The notes beneath the pieces are model-generated. The model searched no databases. It saw only the letters and a list, made by a program, of their open reading frames with translations, and had not been told where the DNA came from. From Urophycis tenuis (taxonomy: Eukaryota > Chordata > Actinopteri > Gadiformes > Phycidae): a stretch of 64,000 bases of DNA. Position numbers and translations under genes: made by a program. How positions within the stretch are numbered: position 1 is the stretch's first letter; every line of letters starts with the position of its first letter. Shown here in pieces: positions 23,592 to 36,224 of the stretch. The DNA is taken from NCBI GenBank assembly GCA_036785325.1, contig JAXIVH010000142.1, positions 124,001 through 188,000 on the forward strand, given 5' to 3'.

Positions 23592-24095
23592 GTTATTTGT
23601 TGATGAGCCAGAGCCTGTGACTCCCACCAACCGGCCCGTTCAGCCCACTGCGTTGTCGTCCTCCACCCGGCCGAAGCCTCCTGCGCCCACCCGCCTCCAG
23701 CCGAGGCCTCCTGCTGCATCAGCCTGTGGCCCGCCCGCCCCCTGTGTCGGCAGCACCCATACCGCTGGTCCTCCCCGCACAGCCACAGGCCCCCTCCGTC
23801 CTGCTTCGTGGGCCATCCTGCAGCTGTCTCTGCAGTCATCGTGTGTCAAAACCATTCAAACTTGTATATGGTAACATTTCAAAATGACACCAGCATAAAT
23901 GAGGACCTTGCAATAGGTTGTGTGTTACAGGACCCCCCTGGCATACGGCTGTATGTCTCTGTGAAGGTGGTTGTGAAGAACTGCATCCGGCTGAACAAGT
24001 ACAAGTGCCGGTGAGGCAGCAACTCTCTCGAGGGGTTGCACGCCCACCTGGTTAACGCCATCCCTTCACAGCGATGTGGGATCATGCCGTTCCAA
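23592..24095 (+). pseudogene. Cassette exon copy 10 (mosaic: Q-type with stop)
   Basis: The 5' part has the GCATCA and LQDPPG variants of open copies, but TGA and QRCGIM follow as in closed copies, so it is a mosaic of the two. A private CATACGGCTG gives IRLYV for IQLYV. Confidence 0.6.
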
Positions 24096-24105
24096 GTAAG
24101 TGATT

Positions 24106-24108
<3 letters not shown>

Positions 24109-24162
<54 letters not shown>

Positions 24163-24217
24163 GCGCATATATACACACACACACACACTTATATATACAC
24201 ACACATATATATATATA
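24109..24217. repeat. CA/CG/TA alternating microsatellite, unit 10
   Basis: 109 bp; same type as unit 8. Confidence 0.9.
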
Positions 24218-24401
24218 CTTAAACATAGCTGACCCTTTTTTTCCCCCTTCTCGGGGATTATGCTCCCAGTTTTGATCTCGGACGTCTGGTCACTTATAGC
24301 ATATAATAATATTCTATTACTGTTAAGCCAACTATGAATAATAAAACAGGCCAAAACATGTGTCCTTTATCATAGCTACACGTATTACAAAAAAAACGCG
24401 T

Positions 24402-25455
24402 GAATTGAAAAGTTGAAGGTATGTTTTTAGCTGCTGGGTAGACTTCATTCAACCTGACGCAGTTTAGTCTGTGAGCAACCAAATTGCTCGCGGATGGGCT
24501 CATTTTAAGCGGGGAAATCTAAGGTTCCCAACGGCGTATGGCAAGACTATATTGAGTCATGGGTCGTTGAAATACTAAGCTAATTAATTTCTGTTCTTTA
24601 TTGAAAGATTGATCTTAATTGAAACGTTGAAGGTATGTTTTTAGCTGCTGGGTAGACTTCAGTCAACCTGACGCAGTTTAGTCTGTGATCAACCAGACTG
24701 CTCGCGGATGGGCTCATTTTAAGCGGGGAAATCTAAGCTTTTCAACGGCGTATGGCAAGACTATATTCACCAATGGCCCGTTGAAATACTAAGCTAATTA
24801 ATTTGTGTTCTGTAAGGAAAGATTGATGTCAATTGAAACGTTAAAGGTATGTTTTTAGCTGCTGGGTAGACTTCATTCAACCTGACGCAGTTTAGTCTGT
24901 GATCAACCAGACTGCTCGCGGATGGGCTCATTTTAAGCGGGGAAATCTAAGCTTTCCAACGGCGTATGGCAAGACTATATTGACTCATGGGTCATTGAAA
25001 TACTAAGCTAATTAATTTGTGTTCTGTAAGGAAAGATTGATGTTAATTGAAACGTTGAAGGTATGTTTTTAGCTGCTGGGTAGACTTCAGTCAACCTGAC
25101 GCAGTTTAGTCTGTGATCAACCAGACTGCTCGCGGATGGGCTCATTTTAAGCGGGGAAATCTAAGCTTTCCAACGGCGTATGGCAAGAGTATATTGACTC
25201 ATGGGTCGTTGAAATACTAAGCTAATTAATTTGTGTTCTGTAAGGAAAGATTGATGTTAATTGAAACGTTGAAGGTATGTCTTTAGCTGCTGTGTAGACT
25301 TCAGTCAACCTGACGCAGATTTGTCTGTGAGCAACCAAATTGCTCGGAGATGGGCTCATTTTAAACGGGGAAATCTAAGCTTTCCAACGACGTATGGCAT
25401 GACTATATTTGCCCATGGGTCGTCGAAATAATAAGCTGATTCATGTGTGTTCTGT
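24402..25455. repeat. 214-bp minisatellite array, unit 10 (5 monomers)
   Basis: Monomers 1-3 follow the order at 19654; the fourth ends GGCAAGAGTATATTG. Confidence 0.95.
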
Positions 25456-25642
25456 TGGCTGTGGAAAGAAAATAGCACACAAGTCATACCAAGTCACCTT
25501 TATTTTTCAGTGATAAACATTAATAAATAAACAGTATGGACATTGTATAAACAGTTGTATAAAAAGTCTAAACGGTATGAACAGTGTTCTTATAAAAGAT
25601 ATCAATATCAATACTTATCACGTGTGTATTTTATATTTCCAG

Positions 25643-26146
25643 GTTATTTGTTGATGAGCCAGAGCCTGTGACTCCCACCAACCGGCCCGTTCAGCCCACT
25701 GCGTTGTCGTCCTCCACCCGGCCGAAGCCTCCTGCGCCCACCCGCCTCCAGCCGAGGCCTCCTGCTGCGTCAGCCTGTGGCCCGCCCGCCCCCTGTGTCG
25801 GCAGCACCCATACCGCTGGTCCTCCCCGCACAGCCACAGGCCCCCTCCGTCCTGCTTCGTGGGCCATCCTGCAGCTGTCTCTGCAGTCATCGTGTGTCAA
25901 AACCATTCAAACTTGTATATGGTAACATTTCAAAATGACACCAGCATAAATGAGGACCTTGCAATAGGTTGTGTGTTACATGACCCCCCTGGCATACAGC
26001 TGTATGTCTCTGTGAAGGTGGTTGTGAAGAACTGCATCCGGCTGAACAAGTACAAGTGCCGGTGAGGCAGCAACTCTCTCGAGGGGTTGCACGCCCACCT
26101 GGTTAACGCCATCCCTTCACAGCGATGTGGGATCATGCCGTTCCAA
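25643..26146 (+). pseudogene. Cassette exon copy 11 (stop in 3' half)
   Basis: H-type with TGA, QRCGIM. The upstream flank has private changes, AAAGTCTAAACGG and ATACTTATCACGTG. Confidence 0.6.
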
Positions 26147-26156
26147 GTAAGTGATT

Positions 26157-26159
<3 letters not shown>

Positions 26160-26211
<52 letters not shown>

Positions 26212-26266
26212 ACACGCATATATACACACACACACACGCATATATACACACACATATATATATATA
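26160..26266. repeat. CA/CG/TA alternating microsatellite, unit 11
   Basis: 107 bp; the CG core is lost and a CAAACA interruption lies near its right part. Confidence 0.9.
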
Positions 26267-26450
26267 CTTAAACATAGCTGACCCTTTTTTTCCCCCTTCT
26301 CGGGGATTATGCTCCCAGTTTTGATCTCGGACGTCTGGTCACTTATAGCATATAATAATATTCTATTACTGTTAAGCCAACTATGAATAATAAAACAGGC
26401 CAAAACATGTGTCCTTTATCATAGCTACACGTATTACAAAAAAAACGCGT

Positions 26451-28574
26451 GAATTGAAAAGTTGAAGGTGTGTTTTTAGCCGCTGGGTAGACTTCAGTCA
26501 ACCTGACACAGTTTTGTCTTTGAGCAACCAAATTGCTCGGGGATGGGCTCATTTTAAGCGGGGAAATCTAAGGTTCCCAACGGCGTATGGCAAGATTATA
26601 TTGAGTCATGGGTCGTTGAAATACTAAGCTAATTAATTTCTGTTCTTTATTGAAAGATTGATCTTAATTGAAACGTTGAAGGTATGTTTTTAGCTGCTGG
26701 GTAGACTTCAGTCAACCTGACGCAGTTTTGTCTGTGAGCAAGCAGACTGCTCGCGGATGGGCTCATTTTAAGCGGGGAAATCTAAGCTTTCCAATGGCGT
26801 ATTGCAAGACTATATTGACTCATTGGTCGTTGAAATACTAAGCTAATTAATTTGTGATCTGTAAGGAAAGATTGATGTTAATTGAAACGTTGAAGGTATG
26901 TTTTTAGCTGCTGGGTAGACTTCAGTCAACCTGACACAGTTTTGTCTCTGAGCAACCAAATTGCTTGGGGATGGGCTCATTATAAGCGTGGAAATCTAAG
27001 CTTTTCAACGGCGTATGGCAAGACTATATTCACCAAAGGGCCTTTGAAATACTAAGCTAATTAATTTGTGTTCTGTAAGGAAAGATTTATGTTAATTGAA
27101 ACGTTAAAGGTATGTTTTTAGCTGCTGGGTAGACTTCATTCAACCTGACGCAGTTTAGTCTGTGATCAACCAGACTGCTCGCGGATGGGCTCATTTTAAG
27201 CGGGGAAATCTAAGCTTTCCAACGGCCTATGGCAAGACTATATTGACTCATGGGTCATTGAAATACTAAGCTAATTAATTTGTGTTCTGTAAGGAAAGAT
27301 TGATGTTAATTGAAACGTTGAAGGTATGTTTTTAGCTGCTGGGTAGACTTCAGTCAACCTGACGCAGCTTAGTCTGTGATCAACCAGACTGCTCGCGGAT
27401 GGGCTCATTTTAAGCGGGGAAATCTAAGCTTTTCAACGGCGTATGGCAAGACTATATTCACCAATGGCCCGTTGAAATACTAAGCTAATTAATTTGTGTT
27501 CTGTAAGGAAAGATTGATGTCAATTGAAACGTTAAAGGTATGTTTTTAGCTGCTGGGTAGACTTCATTCAACCTGACGCAGTTTAGTCTGTGATCAACCA
27601 GACTGCTCGCGGATGGGCTCATTTTAAGCGGGGAAATCTAAGCTTTCCAACGGCGTATGGAAAGACTATATTGACTCATGGGTCGTTGAAATACTAAGCT
27701 AATTAATTTGTGTTCTGTAAGGAAAGATTGATGTTAATTGAAACGTTGAAGGTATGTCTTTAGCTGCTGTGTAGACTTCAGTCAACCTGATGCAGATTTG
27801 TCTGTGAGCAACCAAATTGCTCGGGGATGGGCTCATTATAAGCGGGGAAATCTACGCTTTCCAACGGCGTATGGCAAGACTATATTCACCAAAGGGCCGT
27901 TGAAATACTAAGCTAATTAATTTGTGTTCTGTAAGGAAAGATTGATGTTAATTGAAACCTTAAAGGTATGTTTTTAGCTGCTGGGTAGACTTCATTCAAC
28001 CTGACGCAGTTTAGTCTGTGATCAACCAGACTGCTCGCGGATGGGCTCATTTTAAGCGGGGAAATCTAAGCTTTCCAACGGCGTATGGCAAGACTATATT
28101 GACTCATGGGTCGTTGAAATACTAAGCTAATTAATTTGTGTTCTGTAAGGAAAGATTGATGTTAATTGAAACGTTGAAGGTATGTTTTTAGCTGCTGGGT
28201 AGACTTCAGTCAACCTGACGCAGTTTAGTCTGTGATCAACCAGACTGCTCGAGGATGGGCTCATTTTAAGCGGGGAAATCTAAGCTTTCCAACGGCGTAT
28301 GGCAAGCCTATATTCACTAAAGGGTCGTTGAAATACTAAGCTAATTAATTTGTGTTCTGTAAGGAAAGATTGATGTTAATTGAAACGTTGAAGGTATGTC
28401 TTTAGCTGCTTTGTAGACTTCAGTCAACCTCACGCAGATTTGTCTGTGAGCAACCAAATTGCTCGGAGATGGGCTCATTTTAAACGGGGAAATCTAAGCT
28501 TTCCAACGACATATGGCATGACTATATTTGCCCATGGGTCGTCGAAATAATAAGCTGATTCATGTGTGTTCTGT
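26451..28574. repeat. 214-bp minisatellite array, unit 11 (10 monomers)
   Basis: Starts with GGTGTGTTTTTAGCCGC in a first-type monomer. It includes the CTTTGAAATAC, CACCAATGGCCC and internal last-type (about 27755) variants found separately in other arrays, so it looks assembled from several sources. Confidence 0.95.
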
Positions 28575-28761
28575 TGGCTGTGGAAAGAAAATAGCACACA
28601 AGTCATACCAAGTCACCTTTATTTTTCAGTGATAAACATTAATAAATAAACAGTATGGACATTGTATAAACAGTTGTATAAAAAGTGTAAACGGTATGAA
28701 CAGTGTTCTTATAAAAGATATCAATATCAATACTGATCACGTGTGTATTTTATATTTCCAG

Positions 28762-29265
28762 GTTATTTGTTGATGAGCCAGAGCCTGTGACTCCCACCAA
28801 CCGGCCCGTTCAGCCCACTGCGTTGTCGTCCTCCACCCGGCCGAAGCCTCCTGCGCCCACCCGCCTCCAGCCGAGGCCTCCTGCTGCGTCAGCCTGTGGC
28901 CCGCCCGCCCCCTGTGTCGGCAGCACCCATACCGCTGGTCCTCCCCGCACAGCCACAGGCCCCCTCCGTCCTGCTTCGTGGGCCATCCTGCAGCTGTCTC
29001 TGCAGTCATCGTGTGTCAAAACCATTCAAACTTGTATATGGTAACATTTCAAAATGACACCAGCATAAATGAGGACCTTGCAATAGGTTGTGTGTTACAT
29101 GACCCCCCTGGCATACAGCTGTATGTCTCTGTGAAGTCGGTTGTGAAGAACTGCATCCGGCTGAACAAGTACAAGTGCCGGTGAGGCAGCAACTCTCTCG
29201 AGGGGTTGCACGCCCACCTGGTTAACGCCGTCCCTTCACAGCAATGTGGGATCATGCCGTTCCAA
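28762..29265 (+). pseudogene. Cassette exon copy 12 (stop in 3' half)
   Basis: H-type, TGA. GTGAAGTCGGTTGTG gives VKSVVKN, a variant otherwise seen only in copy 16 (40788). The 3' end has CAGCAATGTGGG (SQQCGIM beyond the stop), shared only with copy 13. Confidence 0.6.
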
Positions 29266-29274
29266 GTAAGTGAT

Positions 29275-29276
<2 letters not shown>

Positions 29277-29332
<56 letters not shown>

Positions 29333-29387
29333 GCGCATATATACACACACACACACACTTATATATACACACACATATATATATATA
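29277..29387. repeat. CA/CG/TA alternating microsatellite, unit 12
   Basis: 111 bp, following GTGATTAACACAC. Confidence 0.9.
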
Positions 29388-29572
29388 CTTAAACATAGCT
29401 GACCCTTTTTTTCCCCCTTCTCGTGGATTATGCTCCCAGTTTTGATCTCGGACGTCTGGTCACTTATAGCATATAATAATATTCTATTACTGTTAAGCCA
29501 ACTATGAATAATAAAACAGGCCAAAACATGTGTCCTTTATCATAGCTACACGTATTACAAAAAAAAACGCGT

Positions 29573-31054
29573 GAATTGAAAAGTTTAAGGTATGTTTTTA
29601 GCTGCTAGGTAGACTTCATTCAACCTGACGCAGTTTAGTCTGTGAGCAACTAAATTGCTCGCGGATGGGCTCATTTTAAGCGGGGAAATCTAAGGTTCCC
29701 AACGGCGTATGGCAAGACTATATTGAGTCATGGGTCGTTGAAATACTAAGCTAATTAATTTCTGTTCTTTATGGAAAGATTGATCTTAATTGAAACGTTG
29801 AAGGTATGTTTTTAGCTGCTGGGTAGACTTCAGTCAACCTGACGCAGTTTTGTCTGTGAGCAACCAGACTGCTCGCGGATGGGCTCATTTTAAGCAGGGA
29901 AATCTAAGCTTTCCAACGGCGTATGGCTAGACTATATTCACCAAAGGGCCGTTGAAATACTAAGCTAATTAATTTGTGTTCTGTAAGGAAAGATTGATGT
30001 TAATTGAAACGTTAAAGGTATGTTTTTAGCTGCTGGGTAGACTTCAGTCAACCTGACGCAGTTTTGTCTCTGAGCAACTAAATTGCTTGGGGATGGGCTC
30101 ATTTTAAGCGGGGAAATCTAAGCTTTCCAACGGCGTATGGCAAGACTATATTTACCAAAGGGTCGTTGAAATACTAAGCTAATTAATTTGTGTTCTGTAA
30201 GGAAAGATTGATGTTAATTGAAACGTTGAAGGTATGTTTTTAGCTGCTGGGTAGACTTCATTCAACCTGACGCAGTTTAGTCTGTGATCAACCAGACTGC
30301 TGGCGGATGGGCTCATTTTAAGTGGGGAAATCTAAGCTTTTCAACGGCGTATGGCAAGACTATATTCACCAAAGGGCCTTTGAAATACTAAGCTAATTAA
30401 TTTGTGTTCTGTAAGGAAAGATTGATGTTAATTGAAACGTTAAAGGTATGTTTTTAGCTGCTGGGTAGACTTCAGTCAACCTGACGCAGTTTAGTCTGTG
30501 ATCAACCAGACTGCTCGCGGATGGGCTCATTTTAAGCGGGGAAATCTAAGCTTTCCAACGGCGTATGGCAAGACTATATTGACTCATGGGTCGTTGAAAT
30601 ACTAAGCTAATTAATTTGTGTTCTGTAAGGAAAGATTGATGTTAATTGAAACGTTGAAGGTATGTTTTTAGCTGCTGGGTAGACTTCAGTCAACCTGACG
30701 CAGTTTAGTCTGTGATCAACCAGACTGCTCGCGGATGGGCTCATTTTAAGCGGGGAAATCTAAGCTTTCCAACGGCGTATGGCAAGACTATATTCACTAA
30801 AGGGTCGTAGAAATACTAAGCTAATTAATTTGTGTTCTGTAAGGAAAGATTGATGTTAATTGAAACGTTGAAGGTATGTCTTTAGCTGCTGTGTAGACTT
30901 CAGTCAACCTGACGCAGATTTGTCTGTGAGCAACCAAATTGCTCGGAGATGGGCTCATTTTAAACGGGGAAATCTAAGCTTCCCAACGACGTATGGCATG
31001 ACTATATTTGCCCATGGGTCGTCGAAATAATAAGCTGATTCATGTGTGTTCTGT
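29573..31054. repeat. 214-bp minisatellite array, unit 12 (7 monomers)
   Basis: Opens AAAAGTTTAAGGTATG with GCTGCTAGGTAG; the same seven monomers are repeated at 32051 with hardly any change seen by eye. Confidence 0.95.
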
Positions 31055-31241
31055 TGGCTGTGGAAAGAAAATAGCACACAAGTCATACCAAGTCACCTTT
31101 ATTTTTCAGTGATAAACATTAATAAATAAACAGTATGGACATTGTATAAACAGTTGTATAAAAAGTGTAAACGGTATGAACAGTGTTCTTATAAAAGATA
31201 TCAATATCAATACTGATCACGTGTGTATTTTATATTTCCAG

Positions 31242-31745
31242 GTTATTTGTTGATGAGCCAGAGCCTGTGACTCCCACCAACCGGCCCGTTCAGCCCACTG
31301 CGTTGTCGTCCTCCACCCGGCCGAAGCCTCCTGCGCCCACCCGCCTCCAGCCGAGTCCTCCTGCTGCATCAGCCTGTGGCCCGCCCGCCCCCTGTGTCGG
31401 CAGCACCCATACCGCTGGTCCTCCCCGCACAGCCACAGGCCCCCTCCGTCCTGCTTCGTGGGCCATCCTGCAGCTGTCTCTGCAGTCATCGTGTGTCAAA
31501 ACCATTCAAACTTGTATATGGTAACATTTCAAAATGACACCAGCATAAATGAGGACCTTGCAATAGGTTGTGTGTTACAGGACCCCCCTGGCATACAGCT
31601 GTATGTCTCTGTGAAGGTGGTTGTGAAGAACTGCATCCGGCTGAACAAGTACAAGTGCCGGCGAGGCAGCAACTCTCTCGAGGGGTTGCACGCCCACCTG
31701 GTTAACGCCGTCCCTTCACAGCAATGTGGGATCATGCCGTTCCAA
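31242..31745 (+). CDS. Cassette exon copy 13 (open 3' half)
   Basis: Q-type with CGA. CCGAGTCCTCC gives QPSPP for QPRPP in the Pro-rich half, shared with copy 14. The 3' end NAVPSQQCGIM is shared with copy 12, so the duplication joint lies within the exon. Confidence 0.5.
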
Positions 31746-31755
31746 GTAAGTGATT

Positions 31756-31758
<3 letters not shown>

Positions 31759-31810
<52 letters not shown>

Positions 31811-31865
31811 GCGCATATATACACACACACACACACTTATATATACACACACATATATATATATA
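31759..31865. repeat. CA/CG/TA alternating microsatellite, unit 13
   Basis: 107 bp; same order as unit 12. Confidence 0.9.
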
Positions 31866-32050
31866 CTTAAACATAGCTGACCCTTTTTTTCCCCCTTCTC
31901 GTGGATTATGCTCCCAGTTTTGATCTCGGACGTCTGGTCACTTATAGCATATAATAATATTCTATTACTGTTAAGCCAACTATGAATAATAAAACAGGCC
32001 AAAACATGTGTCCTTTATCATAGCTACACGTATTACAAAAAAAAACGCGT

Positions 32051-33532
32051 GAATTGAAAAGTTTAAGGTATGTTTTTAGCTGCTAGGTAGACTTCATTCA
32101 ACCTGACGCAGTTTAGTCTGTGAGCAACTAAATTGCTCGCGGATGGGCTCATTTTAAGCGGGGAAATCTAAGGTTCCCAACGGCGTATGGCAAGACTATA
32201 TTGAGTCATGGGTCGTTGAAATACTAAGCTAATTAATTTCTGTTCTTTATGGAAAGATTGATCTTAATTGAAACGTTGAAGGTATGTTTTTAGCTGCTGG
32301 GTAGACTTCAGTCAACCTGACGCAGTTTTGTCTGTGAGCAACCAGACTGCTCGCGGATGGGCTCATTTTAAGCAGGGAAATCTAAGCTTTCCAACGGCGT
32401 ATGGCTAGACTATATTCACCAAAGGGCCGTTGAAATACTAAGCTAATTAATTTGTGTTCTGTAAGGAAAGATTGATGTTAATTGAAACGTTAAAGGTATG
32501 TTTTTAGCTGCTGGGTAGACTTCAGTCAACCTGACGCAGTTTTGTCTCTGAGCAACTAAATTGCTTGGGGATGGGCTCATTTTAAGCGGGGAAATCTAAG
32601 CTTTCCAACGGCGTATGGCAAGACTATATTTACCAAAGGGTCGTTGAAATACTAAGCTAATTAATTTGTGTTCTGTAAGGAAAGATTGATGTTAATTGAA
32701 ACGTTGAAGGTATGTTTTTAGCTGCTGGGTAGACTTCATTCAACCTGACGCAGTTTAGTCTGTGATCAACCAGACTGCTGGCGGATGGGCTCATTTTAAG
32801 TGGGGAAATCTAAGCTTTTCAACGGCGTATGGCAAGACTATATTCACCAAAGGGCCTTTGAAATACTAAGCTAATTAATTTGTGTTCTGTAAGGAAAGAT
32901 TGATGTTAATTGAAACGTTAAAGGTATGTTTTTAGCTGCTGGGTAGACTTCAGTCAACCTGACGCAGTTTAGTCTGTGATCAACCAGACTGCTCGCGGAT
33001 GGGCTCATTTTAAGCGGGGAAATCTAAGCTTTCCAACGGCGTATGGCAAGACTATATTGACTCATGGGTCGTTGAAATACTAAGCTAATTAATTTGTGTT
33101 CTGTAAGGAAAGATTGATGTTAATTGAAACGTTGAAGGTATGTTTTTAGCTGCTGGGTAGACTTCAGTCAACCTGACGCAGTTTAGTCTGTGATCAACCA
33201 GACTGCTCGCGGATGGGCTCATTTTAAGCGGGGAAATCTAAGCTTTCCAACGGCGTATGGCAAGACTATATTCACTAAAGGGTCGTAGAAATACTAAGCT
33301 AATTAATTTGTGTTCTGTAAGGAAAGATTGATGTTAATTGAAACGTTGAAGGTATGTCTTTAGCTGCTGTGTAGACTTCAGTCAACCTGACGCAGATTTG
33401 TCTGTGAGCAACCAAATTGCTCGGAGATGGGCTCATTTTAAACGGGGAAATCTAAGCTTCCCAACGACGTATGGCATGACTATATTTGCCCATGGGTCGT
33501 CGAAATAATAAGCTGATTCATGTGTGTTCTGT
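32051..33532. repeat. 214-bp minisatellite array, unit 13 (7 monomers)
   Basis: Copy of 29573-31054, 2478 bp to the right. Confidence 0.95.
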
Positions 33533-33719
33533 TGGCTGTGGAAAGAAAATAGCACACAAGTCATACCAAGTCACCTTTATTTTTCAGTGATAAACATTAA
33601 TAAATAAACAGTATGGACATTGTATAAACAGTTGTATAAAAAGTGTAAACGGTATGAACAGTGTTCTTATAAAAGATATCAATATCAATACTGATCACGT
33701 GTGTATTTTATATTTCCAG

Positions 33720-34223
33720 GTTATTTGTTGATGAGCCAGAGCCTGTGACTCCCACCAACCGGCCCGTTCAGCCCACTGCGTTGTCGTCCTCCACCCGGCC
33801 GAAGCCTCCTGCGCCCACCCGCCTCCAGCCGAGTCCTCCTGCTGCATCAGCCTGTGGCCCGCCCGCCCCCTGTGTCGGCAGCACCCATACCGCTGGTCCT
33901 CCCCGCACAGCCACAGGCCCCCTCCGTCCTGCTTCGTGGGCCATCCTGCAGCTGTCTCTGCAGTCATCGTGTGTCAAAACCATTCAAACTTGTATATGGT
34001 AACATTTCAAAATGACACCAGCATAAATGAGGACCTTGCAATAGGTTGTGTGTTACAGGACCCCCCTGGCATACAGCTGTATGTCTCTGTGAAGGTGGTT
34101 GTGAAGAACTGCATCCGGCTGAACAAGTACAAGTGCCGGCGAGGCAGCAACTCTCTCGAGGGGTTGCACGCCCACCTGGTTAACGCCATCCCTTCACAGC
34201 GATATGGGATCATGCCGTTCCAA
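33720..34223 (+). CDS. Cassette exon copy 14 (open 3' half)
   Basis: The 5' half is as copy 13 (QPSPP), but the 3' half is Q-type, CGA, NAIPSQRYGIM as copies 3, 4, 7, 9 and 17. Confidence 0.5.
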
Positions 34224-34233
34224 GTAAGTGATT

Positions 34234-34236
<3 letters not shown>

Positions 34237-34294
<58 letters not shown>

Positions 34295-34357
34295 GCGTGC
34301 GCATATATACACACACATACACACACTCGCATATATACACACACATATATATATATA
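34237..34357. repeat. CA/CG/TA alternating microsatellite, unit 14
   Basis: 121 bp with CGCGTGCGC and CATACA, as unit 9. Confidence 0.9.
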
Positions 34358-34541
34358 CTTAAACATAGCTGACCCTTTTTTTCCCCCTTCTCGGGGATTA
34401 TGCTCCCAGTTTTGATCTCGGACGTCTGGTCACTTATAGCATATAATAATATTCTATTACTGTTAAGCCAACTATGAATAATAAAACAGGCCAAAACATG
34501 TGTCCTTTATCATAGCTACACGTATTACTAAAAAAACGCGT

Positions 34542-35381
34542 GAATTGAAACGTTGAAGGTATGTTTTTAGCTGCTGGGTAGACTTCAGTCAACCTGACAC
34601 AGTTTTGTCTCTGAGCAACCAAATTGCTTGGGGATGGGCTCATTATAAGCGGGGAAATCTAAGCTTTTCAACGGCGTATGGCAAGACTATATTCACTAAT
34701 GGCCCGTTGAAATACTAAGCTAATTAATTTGTGTTCTGTAAGGAAAGATTGATGTCAATTGAAACGTTAAAGGTATGTTTTAAGCTGCTGGGTAGACTTC
34801 ATTCAACCTGACGCAGTTTAGTCTGTGATCAACCAGACTGCTCGCGGATGGGCTCATTTTAAGCGGGGAAATCTAAGCTTTCCAACGGCGTATGGAAAGA
34901 CTATATTGACTCATGGGTCGTTGAAATACTAAGCTAATTAATTTGTGTTCTCTAAGGAAAGATTGATGTTAATTGAAACGTTGAAGGTATGTTTTTAGCT
35001 GCTGGGTAGACTTCAGGCAACCTGACGCAGTTTAGTCTGTGATCAACCAGACTGCTCGCGGATGGGCTCATTTTAAGCGGGGAAATCTAAGCTTTCCAAC
35101 GGCGTATGGCAAGACTATATTGACTCATGGGTTGTTGAAATACTAAGCTAATTAATTTCTGTTCTTTATTGAAAGATTGATCTTAATTGAAACGTTGAAG
35201 GTATGTTTTTAGCTGCTGGGTAGACTTCAGTCAACCTGACGCAGTTTTGTCTGTGAGCAACCAAATTGGTCAAAGATGGGCTCATTTTAAGCGGGGAAAT
35301 CTAAGCTTTCCAACGGCGTATGGCATGATTATATTTGCCCACGGGTCGTCGAAATAATAAGCTGATTCATGTGTGTTCTGT
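34542..35381. repeat. 214-bp minisatellite array, unit 14 (4 monomers)
   Basis: The last monomer is a hybrid: GTATGTTTTTAGC and GGCGTATGG as inner monomers, but GCATGATTATATTT and CCCACGGGTCGTCG at its end. CCCACGGG is shared only with the single monomer at 40408. Confidence 0.95.
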
Positions 35382-35568
35382 TGGCTGTGGAAAGAAAATA
35401 GCACACAAGTCATACCAAGTCACCTTTATTTTTCAGTGATAAACATTAATAAATAAACAGTATGGACATTGTATAAACAGTTGTATAAAAAGTGTAAACA
35501 GTATGAACAGTGTTCTTATAAAAGATATCAATATCAATACTGATCACGTGTGTATTTTATATTTCCAG

Positions 35569-36072
35569 GTTATTTGTTGATGAGCCAGAGCCTGTGACTC
35601 CCACCAACCGGCCCGTTCAGCCCACTGCGTTGTCGTCCTCCACCTGGCCGAAGCCTCCTGCGCCCACCCGCCTCCAGCCGAGGCCTCCTGCTGCGTCAGC
35701 CTGTGGCCCGCCCGCCCCCTGTGTCGACAGCATCCATACCGCTGGTCCTCCCCGCACAGCCACAGGCCCCCTCCGTCCTGCTTCGTGGGCCATCCTGCAG
35801 CTGTCTCTGCAGTCATCGTGTGTCAAAACCATTCAAACTTGTATATGGTAACATTTCAAAATGACACCAGCATAAATGAGGACCTTGCAATAGGTTGTGT
35901 GTTACAGGACCCCCCTGGCATACAGCTGTATGTCTCTGTGAAGGTGGTTGTGAAGAACGGCATCCGGCTGAACAAGTACAAGTGCCGGCGAGGCAGCAAC
36001 TCTCTCGAAGGGTTGCACGCCCACTTGGTTAACGCCGTCCCTTCACAGCGATGTGGGATCATGCCGTTCCAA
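35569..36072 (+). CDS. Cassette exon copy 15: penultimate exon joined to terminal exon
   Basis: The only copy followed by a real downstream exon instead of a minisatellite array. The 3' half is open (Q-type, CGA) and ends SQRCGIMPFQ in phase 0 at a GTAAGT donor; a 152-bp intron with TTTCAG then leads to VYLVSFAVQWN at 36225 in the same phase. If the inner acceptor CTGTCTCTGCAG is used, the exon is 35813-36072. Private changes are R-to-W in the Pro-rich half, GTCGACAGCATCC, AAGAACGGC (C-to-G) and CTTGGTTAAC, so it is more diverged than other copies, as expected for an edge copy. The protein family is unnamed here; it resembles the C-terminal half of transposase-derived fish proteins. Confidence 0.6.
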
Positions 36073-36224
36073 GTAAGTGATTAAAACACACACACACACA
36101 CATAAATATATATAAAGCTTTATTGCAGACCCATGTTCATACGGTATAATTTAAAAAGAAAAGCTTCAGCCGTCACCTGTAAGCATTGTACACAATGACA
36201 GTCAAATGGAAATGTGTGTTTCAG
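36073..36224 (+). other. Short intron between copy 15 and terminal exon
   Basis: GTAAGT at 36073 and GTGTGTTTCAG ending 36224. It has a short CA tract (36086-36102) then ATAAATATATATA, and no minisatellite. This is probably the ancestral intron form. Confidence 0.65.
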
